Assembly (NCBI GenBank): GCA_013076295.1
Contig: RQOL01000466.1
Location: 3,267,080-3,331,079, forward strand
Direction: 5' to 3'
Length of the DNA: 64,000 nt
Origin: Sanderia malayensis
Lineage: Eukaryota > Cnidaria > Scyphozoa > Semaeostomeae > Pelagiidae
In this document: positions 11,300-22,400 of the stretch, in pieces
Layout of the letters: every line of letters begins with the position of its first letter
Numbering within the stretch: position 1 is the first letter of the stretch
The notes under the pieces: model-generated
Database searches by the model: none
Seen by the model: only the letters and a program-made list of their open reading frames with translations
What the model was told of the DNA's origin: nothing
Translations under genes and position numbers: made by a program

Positions 11300-12047
11300 A
11301 ATTATATATTTGCATATCTCTGCATCTGTCCGGGTCTATGTCTTGGCTACGTTGACATCAAAGATGATTCAACAAATGGTTGTAACTCACAGGAAGACAT
11401 CGAACTTGCGTCCAAAAAATTTCAGATTTCAGAGAGAAATTATACTCGTGTGATAATAAAACAAATTTATGGTAATAACAATTGAGTCAAGACTGCCATG
11501 AAGCGATTGCCTTGGTAACACAAAGCCACGTGGAATAAGAAATGGCCTCACAGGCAAATGAAAAATCATTCAATTGCTTACATAAATAGTGCAAGTTTCA
11601 TTTTATTATAACAAAACATGTATTACACCTAAATCTGGCAATGCCAAGGTTAATCGTTTGTTTGCTCCAAAAAATTAACCTGACACATTGTACAAGCTGC
11701 AATGACAGTCTAATTTTGGATGTCAAATGCGAAAACAGTACACTGCAAGAGATATCCAGCTGAATTTACTCTTTGCAAGAATTTGCATGGTAGTTGGATT
11801 CACCAATACAGTGAAATATAAAGAACCTCTCATTCAAGCGAAACTGTTTCAAGGTGCATTTCACCCTGGACAGACCACTATTAGATACCATTATTTTCAG
11901 AGCATCATTTACATTGTTCAAAACATTCAATCTACTTGCGTCTTTGATCAACAAACTTTGGCGGCCGCTTTTAATTCGAAAACGCTGCATCACAAATCTA
12001 TACAATTTTAAACAGGAAAATCTACCCCATTTATGCGTATGCCAAAC
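11300..12047. other. Intergenic DNA, 3' to CDK12/13
   Basis: The region is AT-rich with short random open frames only (up to ~94 codons) and no recognisable protein. The part next to 12048 is probably CDK12/13 3' UTR on the minus strand. Confidence 0.4.
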
Positions 12048-12134
12048 GAAAGACCGTTGCCACCAACTTCGTTCCTTGCAACACCACATAATTTCTTGAT
12101 AATTTCTCCAACAATTTCAGCTAAAAATTGTTAC

Positions 12135-15100
12135 CTAACGCGATATTGCTGAATCGCTTTTCAGTGCCCGATAGTTATACACCTGTGAGGTGGGTTGATG
12201 AGTGATGTCATTTTTCGATCGTTCTACGTCACTCGCCGGTGATAGCTGTTCATAATGAGTTCTCGATGATGACGTCATGTTATGTACCATACTATCATTC
12301 TGTCCCATGTGATGATGCCTTGATTGCATATTAATGTTGCTTTTATTACTATTTTCATTATTCCCTTTCGTTGTTGAGCCGTAGTTATTACCTGTCACGT
12401 AATTCTGTCCAGACATTGCCTGCATGAATCCGCCTGTTATCGGAACTGGATCTTGCTTCTGGCCGCCCAGACTTTGCCCAGTTTGAAAGTTCACTGCTGG
12501 CATAAAATTGCCTGTAGTAACACCACTACTGGAAGAGCCAACAAAATCTTGCAATGCTGCCGCCACAGAAACAGCATTACCCTGTTCATTATTATTACCA
12601 ATGCCAGATCTTGAAATGACACGTGATGACGATGATGACGTATGATCTCTTGTTGACGGCATGAATGAACCAGTCATAAATCCAGCGCCAATGTTTGCTG
12701 CGAATTTAATAGGCATTTTGCTTTGTTTGTCATTAATAGGCTGGTGATGAGTTGACGTTGGTTGTGGGGGTGGTGGGGGCAATGATGAACCGCCATGAGA
12801 TGATGATGACGAACGAGGTTGGTCATCGTAGTTAACACGTGTTGGTTGTTGTTGTTGTTGAGGTTGTTGTTGTTGAGTCTGTTGTTGTTGAGGTTGTTGT
12901 TGTTGAGTCTGTTCGCTTTGGCGTGCTTGTCGTTTCTTCTCCTTGCACCACATTTCGTGACAGTCTTGGAAATCTGGCAGCCTGGTGCAACAAATTGCAA
13001 TACCAATCAATACAATATATACGTGAATATGTCAATCTTACGTATATATATACATGAAATACTAACAGAATATTGATTTTCTCTGGTTTAACATCGGCTA
13101 AGAAAGGGTGTTGCAATGCTGATTCTGAACTTATCCTTTGAGCAGGGTCCATTGTCAACATCAAATCCAATAGATCAAGAGCATGTTTAGGAAGTCTGTA
13201 AGAAAAACGAAAGGCTTGAAAATTTGCACTAAGACAACTGAGCCTTGATAATTTAGGTTACTTGTATAACAACTCAACGTGTTCAACAATTCACTGCCCC
13301 AGGTAAACTCGACAAGGTGGCTGTCAATTAAACACTGTAGTAATAGCTCTGTTGGATTCTGGCATTCAAATTCAAAATCTATATTTGTTCAAATCAAAGA
13401 GGATCGGAAAGAGGATGTGCATAAAACAAGTCAGTATCAAAATTTTAGCTGGGACGTAAGATGTAAAAAGCAGGCGCCTTACGAGTATTATATATTATAG
13501 ATTGGGAAAGACTTGAAACAAAAGCCTGACCTAACAGCTACAAAAAAGCCTTAGCGTCCAATAACTCACTCAAAATACTCCTCACGAAGTCTTCTCTTAA
13601 ATTGCTTTTTCGGTCTGAACGATGTAAACAATGGAAGAAATATCACCTCAGGCCATATAGCTGGTATTGGTGTACCACAAACTTTGCTGCATGAAAATAA
13701 CATTGAAAGAAAATCAGAATGCAACAAATGTAGCAGGAAGCACAAAACGAGATAGTGTTGCTCCAATATGGAAAATAGCTATTAAGAGATTACTGGCATG
13801 GAACAAAATGATTAAAAAACAAACCTTATTAGATCGAGTTGTTGCATTTCCTGATTGGCTTGGAACAGTGGTTTACGTCGGAAAAGTTCTCCAAGAATAC
13901 ATCTGAAATGAAAACAAAATATGGTCAAACAACATAGCAGCAGGATCAGATACAATAGATGAGACAACATTTTCAGGGAAACTTTGCTCACTTATTACAA
14001 AACCTGGCACTCACAATCATGCTTATGACAAAACAAAAGCATGATTATCATAAAACTGACAAATACAAGCAAGTTTAATTATGTTTTCATTTTACAATGG
14101 TCATCAAAGATGACAGGAGTACATTCCAAGCATGGGATTTAACGTTTGAAATTCTTGTAATCATACAATGACAAGAATCGTAAACTAATTTGAAACTCAC
14201 CCACAACTCCAAACATCCACAGCTGGTCCGTATCTTTCTTCTCCCAGTAAAAGTTCTGGAGGACGGTACCATAATGTTATCACCCGGTTTGTATAAGGTC
14301 GGCTAAAAGTAAACAAAAAACATGAAGATAGACACATATCTAACAAAATCATCTGAATCAATATTTTATAGCATTGTATCTGAATTGGGAGTTCCAGAAC
14401 ACATTGATCGTCACATCAAAAAGTTGATTAATGATTTTAAATGAACAACAAAAATTTAATCTGCAACAGCGGGAAATTGAATTCAAGAATAGCACTATTA
14501 CCCTTCGTTTTCTTTTTCAAATAATCGTGCCAGCCCAAAATCGCCCAATTTGACTTCACCTCTGAAAGGATAAAAGATAAATGTTACTAATAATGCAGCA
14601 CAAGATTTGGTATAACAAAAGCCTCGTAATATAAACTCAATAGCCGATGACAATCAATGCACACCAAGCAAAAAAATCAATTCAGTGCGTATGTTTTGAC
14701 TCTGTGAACTCTAAATTAGCAAAGCTGATTTAAGAGAACAAATTAATAATTTTAGTCTTATGTTTACATGATAGATATGACACAAGATAACCTAAAAAAT
14801 TTATTATTGTTGATCAAAGCATACTTGTTATTCATAAGAATATTTGATCCTTTGATATCTCGGTGCAAGAAGTTGATTTTGTGACAATAATTCAGCCCTT
14901 CCATGATCTGTTTAAACATGGATTTGATATGCTCCTCTGTGAAATTAACAAGCCCAGAATCCAATAAGCCCATCAAATCATGCTCCATGTATTCAAAAAC
15001 GAGATAAAATGAACCTTGAAAGAAAAAGAAAATTTGTTTAGAATATAATGAAAGAATGCAATGGGATACAGAATTCTGAAATTAAAAAGTAATCACATAA

Positions 15101-17368
15101 ACACAAGCATCTGTTTCATAGCAAAATAACAGGATTGTTAATTGAGAAAAAGATCCAGAATGACAAAATTGTTCTTACCCTTATCTTTTCTAAAATCAAC
15201 AGCATTAGGCTTGTCAGTTACAACTTCTTTAAGAATGACAATGTTCTCATGGTTCAATTGTCTGAGGATCTTGATTTCTCGCACTGCTGTAATTGGGAAG
15301 CCTTCTTTCTCTTTGTCTGTTCTTACTCTTTTTAATGCAACCAAATCACCTGCAAATATTTTGACATCACAAATAACAAATACCCACTCACATTTAAATC
15401 AAAGAAAATTAGAAGAGTAGTTGCTGTTTCAAAAATCAAACTGAGCTTGGATATGATAAGCTAAATAATTTCAAGCTAAAACGTCAACTCAGAAATTCAC
15501 GAAGCTTCAATGCAACTAATTTCACCGGAATAACAATCATGATTATTGCAAGTTAAAGATGATAGCTTACCAGTTACTTTGTCTTTTGCTTTGTAAACTT
15601 GACCAAATGTCCCCTCACCAGTTTGTTTCAAAATTGAAAACACATCAACACATCTCTCACCCCATTCAAATGTAGGTGGAGCTTCAGGGGCAGCAGGGGT
15701 CATTTCAGAATCAGATCTCAATTTTCCCTCTTTGTCAGAAGTAGTTGATTCACCAGATTCACTTGCAGAACTTGGTGAACCAGGCATAACTGGTGGCAGT
15801 GGCAATGGTGCTGTACCTGGAAGTGGTGGGGGCTCATCAGGTATCGGAGGAGGCTCTGGAAGTGGTGGCGGAGGTGGCGCTTCATCAGAGGGAAGTGGTG
15901 GTGGCAGGGGTTGTTCTTTTGGAGCTTTTGGTGGCACAACTTGAGGCACAACTAAAGGTGCAGCTTGAGTAACTGGTTTTCCAATATCTGTTTCATCTTG
16001 CATTGGGGTGACAGGAGATGATGCAAGTTCTTGTCTCAAATTATTCTCATTTGTGCTACTTATAACATACTTATTTGCAACAGAATTTTCTGTCTCTTTT
16101 TTCTTCTCCTCAGATGTTGGTTTTGGCAATGGTTTTGTAGTCTCGTTGTACACTTTGGTGTCTCTTTGGTTTTTAGATGACTTATTTTTATCATAATCCG
16201 AGTCCTTTGGTCTCTTGATTGGTGGAGACCTGCGCTTGTTTTGAGAATGACTTTCATTTCTCTTGCTTGTTCCTTTATTGCTTGTCTTCTTATAGTAAGG
16301 AGATGGACTACGTTTGGAATAACCCTGTCTGCTACTTCTGTATGGAGATGGTGACCTTCTGCGTGAACTGTAATCAGCACCTCCTTTGTATGGTGAATAC
16401 CTTGGAGAAGCCCTTTGCGGTGAGGGGGATCTTTGATAATCAGGTGACATGAAGCCACCCCCTCTTCTGTTCTGGTAGTAACCATCATAGGAAGGTGATC
16501 TTCTGTATCTATTTGGTCCATAGGGAGAAAATGACCTTCCTCCTTTTGGAGAATAGTCGTAATAAGGTGATCTGGAATTTTGTACAGAATGTCCATAGGA
16601 TAGTTTCGGAGATCTTGTTGATCTATACATCGGAGAACGTTTTGGACTAACAGGGCTTCTATACTGTCTGTATTGTTTGTATTTTCTTTTTCTATTTTTC
16701 TGATAAGTTTCTGTTGACGGAGATGGTGAATGCTCCCAGTTTTGAGCTCCAGGCGATCGTCCCCTTGGTGAAGAATTTCTTCTCCACCCCCCTCCATCTT
16801 CATATCTTTGTTCTTGATGATGCTCATACGATGGTGATCTATAGCTTGCTGCTTTTGAGAAAGCCTTTCCTTTATTTTCTTTACCAGGCTTTTTTTTATG
16901 GTGATAATAATCACGAGGCAAAGTTTTGCTTGGCGAATTTGGACTCCTTGACGGACTGCGATGATAATACAATTCCTCGTCAGTAACATGAGAATGAGTT
17001 TTCCTCTTTTCCGAATGTTCTCCTCCTCTTTCGCGATGTTTTTGTTTCTTGACGTGCGTTTCAGGGCTTCTATCTTCAGTCTGTTTCCTCGATTTTTCCT
17101 TCTTCTTTGCTTTTTTCTCAGCAGAGTGATTCTTTACGATAGGAACTGGTGTTGCTTTCTCTACAGAGCTGCTTTCTGATATCTCTCCGGGTGACAGCTC
17201 ACCCGATGACACACTTTCGTAAACCTGCAATTGCTTAATTCCAATGCCTGACTTTACTCCTCTGTGCTTACTGGATTTCGCTGTCTTTTTCTGCTTCTTT
17301 TTGTGCGACGACTTCTTTCCTTTCCCTTGTTTCTTTGACGATTTATGGTGGCCTTCGGTACTAGGCAT
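12135..17368 (-). CDS. CDK12: CDK12/CDK13, RNA polymerase II CTD kinase
   Basis: Nine exons: 15571-17368, 15179-15349, 14825-15014, 14502-14561, 14201-14302, 13825-13902, 13570-13686, 13067-13195, 12135-12981. All phases agree, giving 1163 aa. The N-terminus (1-~420) is Lys- and RS-rich with many SPS/RSPS motifs, as in splicing-speckle kinases. A Pro-rich segment follows. The kinase domain spans about 575-885: glycine loop [13 protein letters not shown] lysine, PITAVRE helix (PITAIRE in vertebrates), HRDIK catalytic loop, DFGLARL, and T-loop [10 protein letters not shown]. After it comes the CDK12/13 extension [10 protein letters not shown]. The tail holds a polyglutamine tract (coded by about 12843-12912) and four degenerate GxFM repeats. 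With cyclin K the enzyme phosphorylates the polymerase II CTD and supports elongation. One gene probably represents the ancestor of vertebrate CDK12 and CDK13. Confidence 0.93.
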
Positions 17369-17700
17369 TGTATTGTGGTTAACATCGTCGAAATAATAAC
17401 ACAGTTATATTGAATATCATTTCATAGTAAAAGCTATATTATTAATGTTTTGAGTTGCCCTATAAAAGTAGTTGATGAGGTTTGGAAAAATGCGATTAAT
17501 GGAGATGTAAAATCGTTATATGCATCCTTTCGCGTACAACTTTCTGCGCCATATTGGCAATAGGCGAAATAAAAAAGACTCGGGTCTGTCCAAATTGAGA
17601 AAAACTTTGCGCATAGAGCCCGCTGACGAGATTAAAGACAATTCAACTCATCGTAACACAAGCCAGACAATTTTTATAGTGGTAACAACAATGCGCACAC
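17369..17700. promoter_or_regulatory. 5' region of CDK12/13
   Basis: This segment upstream of the CDK12/13 start contains its 5' UTR and probably its promoter. It holds a G+C-richer patch near 17540-17640. No TATA box or other clear motif is visible. Confidence 0.4.
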
Positions 17701-18124
17701 CAGTGCTTCCACAAGTGAAAACAAGGTTTTCCTCAAACGAGGCTGAATTTTCTCAAAATTTCCTCAGATTTCCTTAAAAGTCCCTGGGGACACAATAGCG
17801 CCCCTTTTGATGGATTTTCCGGAAGTGATTTCCTGAACAAAGAGAGCCGGTCATTAAATTCCTAACAATATAAATAACACGAAGATGTGTAGCAAGTAAC
17901 AAGGGAAGTAAATAGAGGATTACGACAATGACGCATGGTGTCAAATAAGGTCAATAGCACCCTTCCAACAACCAAAACAACGTGAAATCAAGAAATATCA
18001 TAATAACATGATAAAATTCAAGATTTCCTCAAAATTTCCCTAAAATATATATTTCCTTAAAAATTTCCTTAAACGGGCCAAATTTCCTCAGTTTAAGGAA
18101 ATTTCCTTAAAAGTGGAAGCACTG
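17701..18124. mobile_element. hAT-type MITE with 8-bp target site duplication
   Basis: The element begins CAGTGCTTCCAC and ends with its exact inverse complement, GTGGAAGCACTG. It is flanked on both sides by the same 8 bp, GCGCACAC (17693-17700 and 18125-18132). An 8-bp duplication with CAG...CTG ends is the signature of the hAT superfamily. Both sub-termini carry repeated TTTCCTTAAA/TTTCCTCA words. At 424 bp with no coding frame it is non-autonomous. It is inserted in the first unit of the satellite that follows. Confidence 0.88.
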
Positions 18125-18132
18125 GCGCACAC

Positions 18133-18790
18133 ACTTTTAGGCCGCACTAACCCTACCCTTACCTTAACCCTAACCCTAACCCTAATCCTCACATGAGACG
18201 CTGTGGATATCAATACGTCATTAATACTCCTGCGCAGTAGCCTATATATGGTACTGCGCATGCACACCCACCTTTAAGCCGCACTAACCCTAACCCTAAC
18301 CCTATGAGACGCTGTGGATGTCAATGCGTCATAAATCTTCCTGCGCAGTAGCCTATACATCGTACTGCGCATACACACCCACATGTAGGCCGCACTAACC
18401 CTTACCCTAACCCTAACTCTAACCCTAATCCTAGCCCTAATCCTCATACCATATACTGTGGACATCAATGCGTCATAAACCCTCCTGCGCAGTAACCTAT
18501 ATATCGTACTGCGCATACACACCCACCTTTGGGCCACATTAACCCTAACCCCAACTCTAACCCTAATCCTCATACCATATACTGTGGATATCAATGCGTC
18601 ATAAACCCTCCTGCGCAGCAGTAACCTATATATCGTACTGCGCATACACACCCACCTTTGGGCCACATTAACCCCAACTCTAACCCTAATGCTCATACCA
18701 TACACTGTGGATATCAATGCGTCATAAATCCTCCTGCGCAGTAGCCAATATGTCGTATCGTACTGCGCATACACACTATAAACATTTTTC
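18133..18790. repeat. Tandem satellite carrying interstitial telomere-like CCCTAA blocks
   Basis: Five units of about 111-142 bp begin at the CCTGCGCAGTA word near 18230, 18341, 18483, 18609 and 18734. Each unit combines CTGCGCAGTAGCCTATAT, TACTGCGCATACACACCCAC, a run of CCCTAA (telomeric TTAGGG on the other strand) and GTGGATATCAATGCGTCATA. The minus strand is open for 166 codons here only because the units lack stops. This is not a gene. Confidence 0.85.
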
Positions 18791-19019
18791 AGTCAAAGGG
18801 TAAGAGGCGGAGGGTGAGCTTCGTTTGCACCCCAGACCAGATGATCTTTGTTCCTCTCTCTCTGGCATCCCTGGACAATACTGTGACGTCATATACGCTC
18901 CTGCGCTGCGCAGTATCTTTTGCCAACCGAGACACCTTAATGTTCAGTTCATTTTATTTCACCCACAGGGCATGTTTGAAATTTGATATTGTCTCTATCT
19001 AGGCATTATCTGATTGAAA

Positions 19020-19113
19020 ATGGAAAATAAATTGACTGATAATGATATCCACGATGTCTTGGATTCTTTTGGCTCTTCTCCTGATGATATAAAGAGGTTT
19101 TCAAACACAACTG
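19020..19113 (+). other. Possible upstream coding exon of TBC1D5 (phase conflict)
   Basis: An ATG at 19020 opens 31 codons (MENKLTDNDIHDVL...) ending at a good donor, GTAAGA. The exon ends in phase 1, whereas the next visible acceptor (19454) needs phase 0 to read the conserved protein. A missed micro-exon or an alternative 5' exon could resolve this. It may also simply be a 5' UTR exon. Confidence 0.35.
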
Positions 19114-19456
19114 GTAAGAGTGTTGTTGTGACTCTGTGCTTTGGAATACCTGACTGATGAAATAGAAACGAACATTTATCTTGAATAAATACCAGCTAGC
19201 GGCTTAGCTTGGCTATACCTGGTGTTTTAAGAGCATTGTCTTTTGCCTTGGTCGTGAGAAATTTTCTATTTTTTTAGTAATTAGCATCCTTAGTTTTATT
19301 TCTTTGATTTTTGATCTCCATACCACCAGAAGCAAAAATTTGTTGTTCTTCTCGTGAGAGACCCATATTGCAAGTCTTCCCATATCTCCAGAGGCTTCAT
19401 CGTAATGTTAACATTTTGCATTTGCAAATAAAATATCAAACCCTTTCACTCAGGCA

Positions 19457-22400
19457 ATGAGCGTTCGTTCACATTTTGGTTTAGGTGGTGTAGATTTTAC
19501 AGACCCGTTATTAGTAACATTCAAAAGTGAGTCACAAAGAAAATCGTCAGAAAAGAGAAAGCACAACAAGAAGAAGAAAGAAAAAGATATTGGAACTTGG
19601 GAAAATGTTGATCCAGTTTGGTTTGATAACTCCTTAACAACATTTTTACAGTATGTTTTAACATTTCCTAAACCATATTCATGAAGGGAGCCAGAGCTGT
19701 GAGCTGCATATGCTGTACCCCCCACTCTTTGCCGGAGTAGGAATTTATGAGGCTTTTAACTAAAATATTTTGACTAAATTTTGAACTGGACCCAATCAGT
19801 GTAGCTGAAACATGCTTAAATATTCTTATAATTTTCACCTAGAAATGATTGGCAAGAATTATTTGATGTTCAAGATTATTTTTCAAGGGTAAGGCTACTT
19901 TCATCTTTCGCACTTTTACACATTGACAATGTGTACATTGAAATATTTGAATAAACATTTTGCTAGTTATGATTATATTGTATTAAGACTTTGGATAACT
20001 TGTGTCATTTCAAGTTAATATGAACTTGTATTAGTCAACATATTATTTTGTTTTTGTAGATCAGAGATATGGCACTACATGGTAGACTTAGACAAACATC
20101 ATTTCGTGGAGTTTGTTGGAAGGTATATTTTTTTAATTTGTAGACATTTTTGTCTGTTGAGCCAGTGCTAACAATAAGTATGTCATTTCTCTAAACAAGC
20201 TTTGGAGTAAAATTTTTGGCAACTTTGAAGCACAATCTTATTGAAAAAGAAATCATGGCATGCTTTGAACCATAGAGTTATTGTTAGATTAAGTGAGCCA
20301 TTGACACTTATTTCTGGAAACCGCAATTGACAATTTTCCCATTTCTGCTTTGATGTTATGCTTCTGTTTCGTTTGTGGACATATTCTTCTCAGAGCCCCC
20401 TCCATTGTACTAACCATTGTTGTAATGGACGTCAGAAGCATTAGCAATTCTTTTCAGTGCTATACTTTTTCTTGCAATACCTCCATTCACCTTGAGTGTA
20501 CTTTGAGTTGTGTGTCTATCTCTCTATGATGCTCTAAAAATTCTTCTCCATTGCCATAGTTCAACTGTCTGCATTATTTCCCCCTGCTGCATGAGTAAAC
20601 TCCATAGTTAAACAAAGTATTTATTGCAGATTTTTTGGGAGTGTTTACCTGAGGAACGAGAACATTGGATATCAGCAACTAATACTCTACGGAAAGATTT
20701 TGAAAGCATTCGAGATAAGGTATGAAAATTCAATTGTATAGAAACAGTTGGAAAAGGCTCAACCAGCAGTGGAATGAGCGGTGCTATTGTGCACAATTTT
20801 TATTTTACCATCTGGTGAATACATCATTAGTTAAAAGTGATAATTTACTGCATTTCTCTAGCATATTCTTGATCCATATGAATTGTCTCCAGAAACTGAT
20901 TTGCATGTCAACAATCCTTTATCTCAAGAAGCAGAGGTAGTGTGGATTTACTTATTATATACTCATATAAAATGGACTCAAAATGATGATCAAAGCTGAG
21001 TGAGTCAGTGTGTGAGTTTGTTTTACATCAACATATATCTTATTTATCCAGAGCCCGTGGCACCAATATTTCAAAGATAGTGAGCTAAATCAGACCATTG
21101 TTCAAGATCTTGAGAGATTGTAAGTTTGTATCTAATGAGACCTTCTAATTAATGTTGCAACTTAATTTTTATAAAGGTATTAATTGCAGTATGCTTTGTT
21201 CTAACTCAGATATCCGGAATTTGACTTCTTTCACCAGGAAAAGATACAGTAAGTGTGTTAATGATAGAAGTTATGAACTTTACAGATTAGGATTATGAAT
21301 TTCTTCATTAACAAGGCTGTGAACTTATGGGATCATAATTTAAGTATAAATCAAGCAAGTAGAAAATCAAATTTGCTAACTTTTACTTTATAAATTGCTA
21401 TAATTATGCATTTGTTTAAATTCAATCAGAGAAATTCTTCTTCGTTGCCTTTTTTGTTATGGCAAAGAGCATCCAGAAGTTGATTATAAACAGGTTTGCA
21501 TTGTTAAATACATTTATTAAAAATTTTAATAAAATATCATTATTTTTACTGTATAAATTGGGATAAACTTTCATATTGGTACATACATTTCAAGTAATGT
21601 TCTTCCCTTTTTTATTATAGGGGATGCATGAGATCTTAGCGCCTGTTGTTTATGTTTTGTGGGAAAATGCTCAAACTGTCAAAGAAAGTAAAGAGGATTT
21701 GCAGTAAGAACACAATATTTTCTTTTTTTCAGTATATCATTATTCTACACATTCAGAGCTGATCTAATGTATTAAATTTTGACTGTGTCGTCTTTTTATT
21801 TTTTATTCTTTATCAAACAATGTACTCCGACCTATATCAATTTATTTGTGCTTTTCCAGCCTTCCTTTTGAATTTCACATAATTAATTATAGAAATTTTT
21901 TCTCGCAGAGATGCAATTCGAATTATTAACGATTTAGCATACGTTGAGCATGATGCCTAGTAAGTCGATGAATTCCGTTTTTAACTTCCATAATCATTCA
22001 AATAAATTTCATCCTTTTCCTTGCCGCCTGTGCTTTTATTTCTTCATATTTTTTTTCCAGCATATTTTTCTGCTTGTTATTTAGCCCCAATATTTTCGTA
22101 GTTTATCTAATAGAGCTCTAACCAAAGCATTTTAGCATTTCATTTTTGTTTTATACTATCGAATAATATGCATTAAAACATGTTTGTTTTATTTGCATTT
22201 CGTTTCTTTTTTTGCTAAAATTGTGAGTGTTTATTTTCTCAGCTGTTTGTTCACTCAGATTATGGAAACCATGGAACCTTTATTTTTGAATAACAGGAAA
22301 CCTATGTGCAATGATTCAGAGGAAAAACTAATAGTAAGAAGAACTTCGAACCTTTTCTAAACATTTGTTATGACATTGTTTCCCTATCTATAACAGATAG

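Noticed and set aside
18274..18774. A 166-codon minus-strand frame with RVRVRV repeats
   Set aside because: It is a translation of the telomere-like satellite; the periodicity is that of the DNA repeat.
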